Positions 33,904 through 47,410 are shown, counted from the stretch's first letter. The stretch is DNA of 64,000 nt from Campylobacter concisus (GCF_003048535.1 NZ_PIRQ01000001.1:186001-250000), one strand, 5' to 3'. Program-made: numbers and translations. The notes: a model not told the origin generated them from the letters alone.

Positions 33904-34503
33904 ATGACAACAATTGATTGTAGAAATTTAGAATGTCCAAAACCAGTCATAATGACAAAAAATGCACTTGATAGTTTAAGTGAAGGCGAAAGCTTAGAAA
34001 TTTTGGTAAATGCACTAGCCCCAAAAGAAAATATTTCAAGATTTTTAAAAAATCAAAATATAAACTTTAGCCTAGAAAGCAATGGCAACGAGACTAAAAT
34101 TTTAGCTACAAAAGGTAAAAATGCTCTTGAGCTTACAAATTTTGATGAGTTTGTCTGCGACATAACACCAAAAAATAATAAAGTACTCTATCTAAATGAA
34201 GAGCGCGCAGGAAGTGGCGAAGTGGGAATAAATTTACTATCAAAATTCCTAGGAGCATTTCTTCAAGTTGAGAAAAAGCCAAAGATAATAATCTGCGTAA
34301 ATAACGCTGTAAAGATGACTACAAACCGCTCACACCCAAGCTTTAAGCCGCTTAAAGATCTTGAAGCTGCTGGTGTTAAAATTTTAAGCTGCGGAAGCTG
34401 CTTGGAGGCTTATAAGCTAGTAAGTGATCTTGCGATTGGCGAAATTTCAAATGCTTATGAGATCATCGACATACTCTCAACTCACGAGCAAATCAAATTA
34501 TGA
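33904..34503 (+). CDS. yedF: YedF: TusA-like selenium metabolism protein
   Basis: 199-aa protein. The N-terminal TusA/SirA domain has DCRNLECPKPVIMTKNAL with the conserved Cys; the C-terminal DsrE-like domain has GSGEVGINLLSKFLGAF and ILSCGSCLEAY. The family travels with selD and is thought to handle reduced selenium for selenophosphate synthesis. It overlaps the selD start by four bases (ATGA), so both are made together. Confidence 0.88.
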   Translation: MTTIDCRNLECPKPVIMTKNALDSLSEGESLEILVNALAPKENISRFLKNQNINFSLESNGNETKILATKGKNALELTNFDEFVCDITPKNNKVLYLNEERAGSGEVGINLLSKFLGAFLQVEKKPKIIICVNNAVKMTTNRSHPSFKPLKDLEAAGVKILSCGSCLEAYKLVSDLAIGEISNAYEIIDILSTHEQIKL

Positions 34504-35522
34504 TCTATTACGACAAAAAGCTTACGCAGTTCGTTAGAGCCGCTGGTTGAGCTGCTAAGCTTGACCCGTCGGGTCTAAACAAAACGATTAGTAGTTTAAA
34601 TTTATCTCATCCAAATCTGCTCTCAAGCACCAATTCTAATGAGGATGCGAGTGTCTTTAAAATTTCAAGTGATCTTGCACTTGTTCAAACGCTTGACTTT
34701 ATAACGCCTGTGGTAAATGATCCATTTATCTACGGTCAAATCGCTGCTGCAAATAGCCTAAGCGACGTCTTTGCAATGGGTGGTGAGGTGATAAATGCTC
34801 TAAATATCGTAGGCTTTGATAGTTGTAACTTGGCGCCTGAAATTTTAGGCGAAATTTTACAAGGTGGAGCCGATAAAGTAAAAGAGTGTGGCGGTATAAT
34901 CGTTGGCGGGCATACGATTGAGACACAGCAGATGTATTATGGGCTTAGCGTCACTGGAAGGGTGCATCCTGATAAATTTTGGGCAAATAATACAGCCATA
35001 AATGGCAATGTTTTGATACTTACAAAGTCCCTTGGAAGCGGCATTTTAAGCACAGCAATAAAGGCTGATTTATTAAGCATGGAGCAGATAAAAGAGGCTG
35101 CAACTATCATGGCACAGCTAAATTTTTATGCATTAAAGGCACTTGATGGCATCAAAGTCTACGGTGCCACTGATGTGACTGGATTTGGCTTTTTGGGGCA
35201 TTTAAGCGAAATGTTAAATGAAAAGATTAGTTTTGAAATTTATGAAAAAAACGTGCCAATCATTGCAAGTGCAAAGGAATTTGCAGATATGGGCATAATT
35301 CCAGAGGGAAGCTATAAAAACCGCGAATTTGCAAAGCATTTTGTAGACAAAGAAGCTGATATTTTGCTATTTGACGCACAAACTTCAGGTGGGCTTTTGC
35401 TCGCAGTTGGTGAAAAGGACGCGATGCTTGCAGTAAAACGCTTAAAAGAAGTAGGCTATGAAAGTTCAGCTATTGTTGGCTCCGCGGTGTCAAAGAGCGA
35501 GTTTGGTATATTTTTAAGATAA
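34500..35522 (+). CDS. selD: selenide, water dikinase (selenoprotein SelD)
   Basis: 340-aa enzyme making selenophosphate from selenide and ATP. The ATG at 34500 overlaps the yedF stop. Codon 17 is TGA (34548-34550) in the context RAAG-Sec-AAKLDPSGL, precisely where SelD has its catalytic Cys or Sec, so the TGA is read as selenocysteine. Later motifs: DFITPVVNDPFIYGQIAAAN, GVTD-type GATDVTGFGFLGHL and LLFDAQTSGGLLLAV. Reading only from the later ATG at 34710 would lose the active site. A SECIS-like hairpin follows the TGA. Confidence 0.93.
34563..34575 (+). promoter_or_regulatory. SECIS-like hairpin in selD
   Basis: GACCC, loop GTC, GGGTC, starting 12 bases after the in-frame TGA. Bacterial SECIS elements lie inside the coding region at this distance, where SelB binds them. 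Confidence 0.7.
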
Positions 35523-35584
35523 ATTTTTAAAAATAGCATGCTATCCATTGCGTTAGTGAAATCTTTTAATTTACTTAACCATTC

Positions 35585-35590
35585 TATAAT
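35585..35590 (+). promoter_or_regulatory. -10 element for the nitroreductase gene
   Basis: Perfect TATAAT in ATTCTATAATTTC, about 25-30 bases before the start codons. Confidence 0.5.
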
Positions 35591-35614
35591 TTCAAAAACT
35601 ACAAAGGAGAGATG

Positions 35615-36244
35615 ATGAATTATCTTGAAATTTTAAAATTTCGTCACGCGTGCAAAATTTTTGATGAGAACAAAAAGATCGGTGCTGGAGAGTTTGATTT
35701 TATACTAGAGGCTGGTAGGTTAAGTCCCAGCTCAACCGGTCTTGAGCAGTGGGATATCTTAGTCGTTCAAAATAAAGAGCTTAGAGAAAAAATAAAAGCT
35801 CTTTCATGGAATCAAGCGCAAATCACATCTTGCTCGCATTTAGTTGTCGTTTTAGCTAAGATCAAAGAGGTGAAATTTGGAAGCACATACGTTAATAAAA
35901 TGATCGCTAGAAATACCAATAAAGATCCTGAAGCCATTGCTGCAAGGCAAAAATTTTATCATGACTTTTTGCTAGCAAATTTTAAAAATGATGATGAGCT
36001 AACATTTCAGTGGTCACATGAGCAGTGCATGATAATTGCCACAAATATGATGAATGCAGCTGCAAGTTTGGGCATTGATAGTTGCCCGATAGAAGGCTTT
36101 GATAGACATGCTTTAAATGAACTTTTGGGGCTTGATGAGAGCTTTCAAAGAGTGGCCATCATGGTGCCATTTGGCTACCGCCTAAATCCACAACCAAAAA
36201 AACTTCGCAGAGAAATTTCTGATATCGTTACTTGGATCTATTAA
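35615..36244 (+). CDS. nitroreductase-family NAD(P)H-dependent oxidoreductase
   Basis: 209-aa FMN enzyme of the nitroreductase family. The N-terminus NYLEILKFRHACKIFDENKK corresponds to the FMN phosphate-binding RxSxRxF region, then LEAGRLSPSSTGLEQWDILV, and C-terminal GIDSCPIEGFD and VPFGYR. Members reduce nitro compounds or quinones. Two ATGs in tandem (35612, 35615); the second is better spaced from AGGAG. Single-gene unit ended by a strong hairpin. Confidence 0.88.
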   Translation: MNYLEILKFRHACKIFDENKKIGAGEFDFILEAGRLSPSSTGLEQWDILVVQNKELREKIKALSWNQAQITSCSHLVVVLAKIKEVKFGSTYVNKMIARNTNKDPEAIAARQKFYHDFLLANFKNDDELTFQWSHEQCMIIATNMMNAAASLGIDSCPIEGFDRHALNELLGLDESFQRVAIMVPFGYRLNPQPKKLRREISDIVTWIY

Positions 36245-36249
36245 GATAT

Positions 36250-36290
36250 TTGAGCCAAATTTTAAATAAATTTTTGGCTCAATTTTAAAA
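36250..36290 (+). terminator. terminator after the nitroreductase gene
   Basis: TTGAGCCAAA and TTTGGCTCAA form a ten-pair stem, then TTTTAAAAAA. Confidence 0.75.
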
Positions 36291-36380
36291 AACCAATAAA
36301 TTCTAAATAAATACTTACCTTTATAAACCCAAATCAAGTAAAAATGGGATAAAATCAGAGCCAAAACCTAAACTAACGAG

Positions 36381-39300
36381 GTGTCTATCGTGCTTGAGAA
36401 ACAAAAAACCAGCCTTCAAATAGTAAAAATGTTTTATACAAAGTCTATTTTACTTTTACTCTCATTTATATTTTTAGCATTATTTGTAGTTTGTGCTGGT
36501 ACGAACGATATAAAGTATGATCTTAGCTCAACTAATTCAAATATAAAATCATCAATCTCAAATAGCTTTTTTATAATAAAAAACGATCTATTTTTAAAAT
36601 CAAAAATGGTTGAAGCAAGTCTTAGCGATATGCTATTTGATAAAAATTCAACAAAAAACGATCTTTATATAGCTTTTTATGTTTTTGATAAAAATAGAAA
36701 TTTGCTCTATTCAAAGAGATTTTTAGGTGCTGATGACATAGCCGAAAAGGATTTATCTTGGCTTAGTTTAAACGAGGCAGATGCTGGGAAATTTACAGTA
36801 TCAGATCGTGTCTATAAAAATAATCGTTTTAGAGATATTTATGCATCTTATGGACTAAAAAATGGAGGCAGCATTTTAGTTCAAATTGATATAAAATTTT
36901 TGCAAAGCTACGCTACTGTAGATTACGATGAGAAAAGCAAAACTTATGCTTATCTGGTAGATAAATATGGAAATTTATCAAGAGATGAGTTTTATAAAAA
37001 ATTTGATGAATCGATGTTTTTGCCTTATGTGAGTCTTGGCGACGAGTTTAAAGAGGATAAAATAATATTTTCTTTAAGCCATATGAGCTTTTATCTCATA
37101 AGCTATATGCCAGAGTATAAAATTTTTGTTATTACCGCTTCAACGAAGCATTTTCATATCTTTATGCAGTTTGTGTTATTTTGGCTATCGATCTTTTGTT
37201 TTATATCTTCTTTGATTTTATGGGTTAGAGATGTGAAATTTATAAAAAATAGAATAATGCCAGCTTTAAAAGAGGTAAGAGATACTTTAGATGGCAATGA
37301 ATATGAGATAAGACGAAGCCTTAATGTAACAGAATTTGAAGATATAAAAAATGGAATAAACAAGCTAAAGATAGAAGCCAAAAAAGCAACTGATGGACTA
37401 GAAGAATACAAAAGTAGATTTGGCTATATTTTTGAGCAAAGCTTTTTGAAAATAGTAGTTTATGATGCTTATAGCGGCGATATTATTGATGCTAGTAATG
37501 CATTTTTATCTTCTGTTGGCTACACAAAAGATGAGATTATAGAGCTAAATTTAAATGATTTAATAGATGACGATTTTGCATTGTTTATGCAAATGAAACA
37601 AGATGCTCAAAATAGCGATATGAGTTTTAAAATCAAGCTAAAAACAAAAGATGGCGGTACTAAAGAGGGATTTTTGCAAGAGTCGCAGATCGAACTAAGG
37701 GATTCTAGGCTAAATTTTATGCTTATACACGAGCTTGACGATGGAAAATTTACGAAAAAGGATAACGAAGCAATAAATGATTATTCGTTTTTATCGCCAA
37801 ATGTAATAGCAGAAGCATTAAGTAGCGATCCATTTTCTATCGTAAGAAGTACGCAAAATATCGATAGTGTCTTTAAAGTCCCACAAGATAAGAGGCTTAT
37901 AAATTTAAAAAATCTAATAAGTCCTGAAAGTTTAGATGAGTTTGCTGTAAATGTTTCTAATGAATCTAAAAAATTCTTTGAAAATGGCGGTAAAAATAGT
38001 GAAATCAATCTCGTAGCCAATATGCAAACAAATGAAAATAACAAAACACCATTTAAGATAAAAGTAAAATTTATAGATAATGGTGCTGATAAAGAGCGAA
38101 AGATCATCTACTTTTTTAATGACTTAAGTGATATAGCAAAGTTGCAAGAAAAATATGATGCTGAATTAAAATATTTTCAAAGCATACTTTGGGCAAGCCA
38201 AGCGCTTGTCTTTTCATGGGATAAAAAAAGCGACACCCTTTATATCCCAAATGCTATCGCCAAGTCGCTCGGATATGCATTAAATGGAGATATGAGTATA
38301 AATTTTGAACGTGCAAAAACTATATTTGTAGATGAATTTGTAAGCTTTAAGGACTTTTTTGACCTTATAAAAAAAGGTGAAGTATATGATGGCGAAGTGC
38401 GTTTTTATAGGGCTGATAAAGAGATTATTTATGTAAGGATTAGAGCAAAAGCAGTAGCTTTTTATGATGGTGAAGTAAGCGTTATAAAGGGCACAATGCA
38501 AGATCTTAGTGTGCAAAATAGCTTTTTTTCTTATCAAGACCTTTTAGCAAAAATTTTCTCATACGCAAAAGAGCAAATTATTATGCTTGATGATGAGTTT
38601 AGGATCATAGATGCTAATGACGCTTTTTTCGATACGCTTAACATTTCTAGAGATAAAAATTTTATAGAGAAAATTTACTCAAAAGATATAATTAATTTTA
38701 AAAACGGACTAAAAGATATTAAAGATGAAATTTTAAATTCACTTAAAATAACTGGCTTTTGGCAAGGTCTTATTCATGATGTTCGAAGCAAAAATAGACT
38801 CGAAGTTATAAGCATAAGTAAGCTTTTAAACGCGTTTGGCGATCAAGAGGGATATATATTACTAGCTTCAAGCGCAAATGATGATTGCTACAATAAAGAG
38901 TATCTCGAATTTATCGCGTATCATGATACGCTGACTGGACTACCAAATAGATTTTTACTTTTTAATAAGCTAGAAAATCTGCTAAAACAAGCGAAAAAAA
39001 GCTTAAAAGTAGCAGCCTTTTATGTTGATTTTGATAATTTTAAATCGATAAATGACGGATACGGACATCAAGTAGGCGATAAAATCCTAATAGAAATTTC
39101 AAAAAAAATAGATGAAATTTTTCCAAAACAAGGAATATTTGCAAGAATAGGCGGAGACGAGTTTATAGGTGCTATGCCTTATGAAAATTTGGGAGAGATT
39201 TACGAAACTGCTGAAAACATCTTAAGAGTGGGTCAGAGTAAAATTTCTATTGATGATGATGAAAAAAAACTTAGCGTAAGTATTGGTATTAGCTTAAGTA

Positions 39301-40483
39301 GCGATGCACTTAGTGTTGATGATCTAATTGAAAGAGCTGATTGGGCTATGTATCAAGCAAAGCTTAATGGAAAAAATAAATATTATGTATTTAATTCGAA
39401 AAAAGATACATACTTTAAAAATGAATATAGAGATGACTCAAAGATCATTGAAGCTATCGATGCTGGCGAGATGTTCTTGCTTTATCAGCCTGAGATTGAT
39501 ATAAAAAGTGGGGAAGTTAGTAGCTTTGAGGCATTTATTAGATGGAAAAATGGCGATAAGATATTAAGGCCATCAGACTTCTTACCGCTTGCAAAAGGCT
39601 CAAAAGCAGTTGTTGCTATCGCATTATTTACACTAAAAGATGCTTTAAAAGCTAGGGCTGTGTGGCTAAAAGAGGGGATAAATGCAAAAGTTAGAGTAAA
39701 TTTGTGCATTAAAAAGCTAATGACTTCTGAGTTCTTTGAGAAATTTAAAAAGCTTTTAGAAGATGAGCAGCTAGACGCTAATGGGCTAATCATAGATATC
39801 GTTGACTCTGCAAGTGGCGTAAATTTAGATGATGTTGTTAGATATATTGATGCTTATAAGGAGCTAGGTGTTAGCTTTTCGCTTGATGATTTTGCGTCTT
39901 ATTCAGGCTCGGTAGAAGCTTTAGGTATGTTAAAAACAAACAGATTCAATATAGATAAAAGATTTTGCAAACAGATTTTTGATTCAGTAGAAGCACTAAA
40001 GACCATACGCATGATAAAGTATGTATCAGATACATTTAATTTTGATGTCATGATAAAAAATTTAGAAGATAAAAGCATGCTTGAAATTTTTGTTGGATTT
40101 GGCTTTAGTAGATTTCAAGGACGGCTTTTTGCGCCAGAGCTTAGCCTGGATGATGTGCTCAAATTTAGATTTGCTCTATCATCTCCGCTAAATGTAAGAA
40201 ATTTTCAAGATGATGAGAACTACAATATGCTTTGCAAAATAGTAGGTGCAAAAGAGCTTATGATTCGTTTGATAAATTTACTTAAATGCGATGAAAAAGT
40301 AAGCGAAAAATTAAAAATCGAAATAGCAAATCAAGTAGATAATATCAGAACAATAAATGAAAAATTAGCTGAAATTTTAGATACGATCCTTGTAAAAATA
40401 GACAAAGAGAACGTAATAAATTTAGCTAATGAGGCAATTTTGTTATGCGATAATGATCTAAATTTGAGTGGAGCAAATAAATA

Positions 40484-40484
<1 letters not shown>
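36381..40484 (+). CDS. membrane PAS-GGDEF-EAL sensor protein (c-di-GMP related)
   Basis: 1367-aa sensor. Helix 1 (about 22-42) and helix 2 (about 262-282) bracket a periplasmic sensing domain that holds a DKNST glycosylation sequon. PAS domains follow near 345-455, 590-700 and 725-820. The GGDEF domain has an intact active site, FARIGGDEF (about 920-928), preceded by DTLTGLPNRFLLF. The EAL domain (from about 1035) reads EAF instead of EAL and QGRLF near its end, but keeps DDF in SLDDFASYSG; phosphodiesterase activity is doubtful. Start is GTG 36381, with another in-frame GTG at 36390. Overlaps the hisZ-like gene by one base. Confidence 0.85.
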
Positions 40485-43018
<2,534 letters not shown>

Positions 43019-43022
<4 letters not shown>

Positions 43023-43585
43023 TGAGAGGGTTTTTATTATTTTTTGTGATCCTAAATTTTGCATTTTGCTACGAAGTGCCTGTTGACTGCACTCAAATTT
43101 TTGAAGCTAGAAAAGAAGAAATTTCAAAAGAACTTGAGATTATAGATGAGCAGCGTCAGGCACTAGAGGCTTTTCGTGCAAGCTCGGCAGCAGCTTATGA
43201 AGAAAATAATAAAAAGCTCGCCAAAAAAGAGGCCGATCTAAATGCGACAATGAAACTAATTGAGCAAAAACGTAAAGAGATCGATGAAGTAGTCGCTAAA
43301 AATGAGAAAATTTTAAAAGAACTTCGCACAATGACTAGTGATAAAGTCAATGAGTCGTATTCTAAGATGAAAGATGGCGCGGCAGCTGAGGTGCTATCTA
43401 AAATGCCTAGATCAAACGCAGCTACTATACTTTATGCTCTTGATGCCAAAAAGATATCAACCATCATGGCGAAAATGGATCCAAAAGTAGCATCTGAGAT
43501 CACCACTTTGCTTCAAAAAGGACCACCATTTGCTGATGAAAAAGGCGATATGCCAACTCCAGCCGGTAGCATAAATATACAGTAA
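43019..43585 (+). CDS. MotE-like periplasmic protein, N-glycosylation site present
   Basis: 188-aa secreted protein: signal peptide to about FAFC, long coiled coil (about 30-115), then an MgtE-N-type domain with AAEVLSKMPRSNAATILYAL and KISTIMAKMDPKVASEITT. MotE of H. pylori is a periplasmic chaperone for the stator protein MotB; the C. jejuni homologue is a known glycoprotein. A DLNAT sequon (N75) fits PglB glycosylation. Overlaps the FliJ-like gene by four bases. Confidence 0.75.
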
Positions 43586-43704
43586 TAAATTTTTGCACAA
43601 GCAAACAAAATTTTAAAAAATTTAGACACCAAGATATAAAGCACTTGCTTATAAATTTTTAATTTTAAGCTCACCTAACTTTAGCTTGTATACTTTTATG
43701 GTAG

Positions 43705-44706
43705 TTATTTTTTAACCAAACTTGCTAGGACACCAACTCCAAGGATGGCTAGAATGATAAAAAGGCTAATTTGTGCAGAAATTTCAAAACCATGATGAAA
43801 GATATGAGCAGTCGCATTTACAGCTAGCTTTGCTGCGATAAAAAACAAAAGCACGATTACAGAAATTTCTAAATACTTTAAAAAATTTTTGAGTGCTTCA
43901 AGCACAAAATAAAGCGTTCTTAGCCCAAGTATTGCAAATATCATCGCTGAATAAACAATCACAGGATCTTTGCTCACAGCAATGACAGCCGGAACGCTAT
44001 CAAAAGCAAATATCACATCGCTTAGCTCAATCACGCAAAGGCACAAGAATAATGGTGTTGCTATCCAAGTAGCTTTTAGCCTTAAAATTTGATCGTTAAG
44101 AGTAGTTTTTTGACTATCTGAAATTTGCTTAGAAATTTCGCTAAATTTAACAAAAAAGCTATGTCCAAAAAGCTGTGGTAAAACCGGAAAGAAGCGATAA
44201 ACTGCCCTATAAGCTATGTGGTTTGAATAATCTTTTATATCTTCATCACACTTATCTTTTTTTATCATCATTACAGCACTATATGCGACTATTGCTGCAA
44301 ATATTAGCTCCATCCAAGGCGAGATGGCAAAAAGCATCGTACCTACGGCTACAAAGATGAGCCTAAATATCATAGCTCCTATAACGCCAAAATAAAGCAC
44401 TCTGTGGCGATAAATTTCAGGTATCTTAAACCATGAAAAAATCGCCATCATCACAAAAAGATTATCTACTGAGAGCGACTTTTCTAGCGCATATCCTGCA
44501 AAATAAAGACTTGCTATTTCACTGCCTCGCTCAAAATATAAATATATGCCAAAAAGTACCGAAACTCCTATCCAAAAAATAGACCAAATACCAGCTTGTT
44601 TTAGTGAAATTTTCTCATCATGTTTATGAGCAAAAAGATCTATTCCAAAGGCAAGTGATGCCATTATAAGAAAAACTATAATTGTTTGAATTTCTAATGC
44701 GTTCAA
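43705..44706 (-). CDS. TerC-family integral membrane protein
   Basis: 333-aa protein with about nine helices and the TerC family signatures AGYALEKSLSVDNLFVMMAI (about 72-91) and IELSDVIFAFDSVPAVIAVS with conserved acidic residues. Family members are linked to tellurite resistance and manganese efflux; the substrate here is unknown. Single gene. Confidence 0.88.
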   Translation of the reverse strand: MNALEIQTIIVFLIMASLAFGIDLFAHKHDEKISLKQAGIWSIFWIGVSVLFGIYLYFERGSEIASLYFAGYALEKSLSVDNLFVMMAIFSWFKIPEIYRHRVLYFGVIGAMIFRLIFVAVGTMLFAISPWMELIFAAIVAYSAVMMIKKDKCDEDIKDYSNHIAYRAVYRFFPVLPQLFGHSFFVKFSEISKQISDSQKTTLNDQILRLKATWIATPLFLCLCVIELSDVIFAFDSVPAVIAVSKDPVIVYSAMIFAILGLRTLYFVLEALKNFLKYLEISVIVLLFFIAAKLAVNATAHIFHHGFEISAQISLFIILAILGVGVLASLVKK

Positions 44707-44723
44707 CTTTTATCCTTAAAATT

Positions 44724-45923
44724 TTAACAAGGCATCATCAATACTTCTACTATCTCGCCTTTTTTGAGAAATTCTTTATCCATTGGGATCATTAAAAGTG
44801 CGGCTTTGTTTGTTAAATTATTTACGATCGCTGAACTGCCAAGCTTTTTGCCATTTAGATTTACAAAATTTTTTCCTTCACGATTTTCTAAATTTACAGC
44901 TGTAAATTCTAAAAATGGTGAGCGTTTTTTATAGTCTTCGTCCATTATCGCCGTGATCTTTGGCTCTTCTTGACCAAACCATGCATTTATTAGGACCCTC
45001 ACGTAAAGCACACACATAACCATTGCCGAGTACGGAAATCCTGGCAGTGCAAATATATATTTATCGCCTGACTTTGCCACTCTGATATGACGACCCGGTT
45101 TTATGGCAGCACCTTCGATGATAAGGCTAAAATTTTCATTTAAAGCGCCTTTTACAAAGTCGTAGTCTCCCATGCTGACACCGCCAGTTGTTACCAAGAT
45201 ATCAGCTGATTTTAGTGCGTTTATGATCGCTTTCTCGACAAGCTCGGCCTTGTCTCTTACGATCTCGCAAAGGACCGGCTCTGCGCCCATTTTGCGTATC
45301 TGCATAGCGATGCCTACGTGATTTGAGCTGTGAATTTGTGCTGTATTTTCTAATGGCTCGCCAAGGTCTTTTATCTCGCTACCAGTTGCAAGTATCGCCA
45401 CTCTTGGACGAATAAAGACGCTTATGTGAAAGTGGCCAAGCTCTGCTAGAAGTGCGATTTCGGCGTAGCTTAGACGTGTGCCTTTTTTGATCAAAATTTC
45501 ACCTTTTTTGTAGCTTTCTCCTACTTCGCGCACAGCAAAACCCTTTGGCACGCTCTTTTTGATGAGTATTTTTGATCCGACAACCTCGACATTTTCTACT
45601 GGCACAAGAGTATCAGTACCTTCGCTCATTAGTGAGCCAGTGAAAGTTTTTACACATTTACTACCCTCTATAACCAGTCCTTTGTCGCTTCCAGCAGGCA
45701 GGTCTGTGATGAGCTCAAGCTCGCTTAGGCTATCTTTAAAGGCAAAAGCATAGCCGTCCATCGCTGAAACTGGCTTTGCTGGGTAATTTTCGGCAGCTGT
45801 CACGTCGTAGGCGATATTTCTATCAAGTGCGTCTGTGATGGCCACTTTTTCGATCTTATCCCACTCGTTTATAGTATCTTTTAAAATTTTTAGGCTATCT
45901 GCATAGCTCATAAAATCTTTCAT
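44724..45923 (-). CDS. moeA: molybdopterin molybdenumtransferase MoeA
   Basis: 399-aa enzyme inserting molybdate (or tungstate) into adenylylated molybdopterin. Signatures: KPVSAMDGYAF, TGSLMSEGTDTLVPVENVEV, ILVTTGGVSMGDYDFVKGAL and the C-terminal LPGFPYSAMVM. Supports FdhA maturation together with moaD-moaE. It lies 17 bases upstream of terC on the same strand, so they may be co-transcribed. Confidence 0.92.
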   Translation of the reverse strand: MKDFMSYADSLKILKDTINEWDKIEKVAITDALDRNIAYDVTAAENYPAKPVSAMDGYAFAFKDSLSELELITDLPAGSDKGLVIEGSKCVKTFTGSLMSEGTDTLVPVENVEVVGSKILIKKSVPKGFAVREVGESYKKGEILIKKGTRLSYAEIALLAELGHFHISVFIRPRVAILATGSEIKDLGEPLENTAQIHSSNHVGIAMQIRKMGAEPVLCEIVRDKAELVEKAIINALKSADILVTTGGVSMGDYDFVKGALNENFSLIIEGAAIKPGRHIRVAKSGDKYIFALPGFPYSAMVMCVLYVRVLINAWFGQEEPKITAIMDEDYKKRSPFLEFTAVNLENREGKNFVNLNGKKLGSSAIVNNLTNKAALLMIPMDKEFLKKGEIVEVLMMPC

Positions 45924-46058
45924 TATTATCCCTTTTATGAAATTTTTGCATATTTTATCTACTTTGCTCTTAAAAAAATTAATCTTTGTTTTATTTAATG
46001 ATTATTAAAATATCGTTTAAGAAATCAGTTTGATTTTACCCTATACACAGGAATATTC

Positions 46059-47117
46059 ATGAATAAAACAGTACTTTACATCATCGCAGGTGCAAGCTTA
46101 GGCATTCTTGGTCCAGTGCTTGTTTATTTTGGCAACCCAGCAAATATGGGCGTTTGCGCGGCTTGCTTTTTAAGGGATAGCGTAGGTGCTCTTGGCTTTC
46201 ACCAAGCTAAGGTCGTGCAGTATCTAAGGCCAGAAATTTTAGGTCTTATCATCGGAGGCTTTCTAGCAAGTATGCTTTGGAGTAGAAATTTCACTCCAGT
46301 ATCAGGCAGTGCGGCATTTTCTAGATTTTTCTTAGGCGTGTTTGCTATGATTGGTTGCCTTATCTTTTTGGGTTGTCCATGGAGAGCGTTTTTGCGCCTT
46401 GGCGGCGGAGATATGACTGCTATTGCTGGTCTTGTCGGTCTATTTGCTGGCGTTTTTGTTGGACGATTTTTCAAGAAAAATGGTTACGTCATACCTGAAA
46501 ATGATGCCACTACAAAACCAGTTGCGTTTTTGCCATTAATCATTGCTATTTTGCTTTTAATAGCCCTTGTCTTTGGTTTAAAACTTGGCGATAATGGTGC
46601 ATTATTTAGCTCAGAAAAAGGCCCAGGCTCACAGCACGCAAATATCTTTATCTCACTTATTTGCGCCATTGTTATTGGCATTTTTATGCAAAGAAGCAAA
46701 TTTTGCTCGGTTGGAGCGATTAGTAAAGTTTTTGAGCGTGATCTTTCAATGTTTTATGGCATTGTATCTATCATCGTTTTTGCAAGTATCACAAATTTAG
46801 CTCTTGGACAATATAAATTTGGCTTTGAAGCTCAACCTATCGCTCACAATGACGTTCTTTGGAATTTCCTTGGCATGAGTTTGGCTGGTCTTTGCTTTAG
46901 CCTAAGTTATGGCTGCCCAGGCAAACATTTAGTGCAAATGGGAGCTGGAAATTTAAGCTCGGCTGTATTTGTTTTAGGCATGGGAGCAGGCGCTGCGATA
47001 AGCCATAACTTCATACTTGCAAGCTCAGGAACTGGCATCACTCCTTACGCTCCATATGCCGTAGCGATCGGCTTTATCTATGCTATTTATGTCGGAGTTT
47101 TTACTAAAAAAGCATAA
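46059..47117 (+). CDS. yedE: YedE/YeeE-family selenium transporter (FdhT-like)
   Basis: 352-aa membrane protein with two YeeE/YedE repeats. Each half carries Cys-containing loops: GVCAACFLRD, FLGCPWRAFLRLGG, QRSKFCSVGAIS and SYGCPGKHLVQMG. Relatives move sulfur or selenium compounds; the C. jejuni counterpart, as recalled, is FdhT, needed for selenium-dependent formate dehydrogenase. The TusA-like partner FdhU is not found directly downstream here. Confidence 0.8.
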   Translation: MNKTVLYIIAGASLGILGPVLVYFGNPANMGVCAACFLRDSVGALGFHQAKVVQYLRPEILGLIIGGFLASMLWSRNFTPVSGSAAFSRFFLGVFAMIGCLIFLGCPWRAFLRLGGGDMTAIAGLVGLFAGVFVGRFFKKNGYVIPENDATTKPVAFLPLIIAILLLIALVFGLKLGDNGALFSSEKGPGSQHANIFISLICAIVIGIFMQRSKFCSVGAISKVFERDLSMFYGIVSIIVFASITNLALGQYKFGFEAQPIAHNDVLWNFLGMSLAGLCFSLSYGCPGKHLVQMGAGNLSSAVFVLGMGAGAAISHNFILASSGTGITPYAPYAVAIGFIYAIYVGVFTKKA

Positions 47118-47146
47118 TATAAATTTGGCTGCCTTTGCAGTCAAAT

Positions 47147-47278
47147 TTACTCACTTTTTATATCTATCACCTCATCAAAAAGTCCAAAAAGCTCACGTTG
47201 ATGTGTGATCACTGAAATACTAGCCTTAATCTTAAAATTTTTTAGCAGCAATAGTAATGCATTTTGTTTTAAGATTTG
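47147..47278 (-). pseudogene. 3' remnant of an ABC transporter ATPase gene
   Basis: The minus strand reads in one frame ILKQNALLLLLKNFKIKAS, then ISVITHQRELFGLFDEVID and a stop. This is the C-terminal end of an ABC ATPase, from just after the D-loop through the switch His (ITHQ) to the end. The catalytic core is gone: the DNA beyond belongs to the upstream region of the TonB receptor gene. It accounts for much of the gap after yedE. Confidence 0.65.
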
Positions 47279-47410
47279 GCAAACGATAATTCTAAATCGA
47301 ACTAAATTTTAACAATAAATTAGCAAAGTTTAATAAGCATCAATATAACGTAAATATTTTAAGCTATTTTGATATAGAATATCGATTTTAATTTTATCTA
47401 AAGGAATTCT

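Noticed and set aside
34548-34550. Apparent stop near the start of selD, suggesting a broken gene
   Set aside because: Sits at the Sec/Cys site of SelD with a downstream hairpin and with selA-selB nearby; read as selenocysteine.
47371-47383. GATAT-AGA-ATATC repeat before the siderophore receptor as a Fur operator
   Set aside because: Arms are short and AT-only; similar repeats are expected by chance here and it may simply overlap the -10 region.
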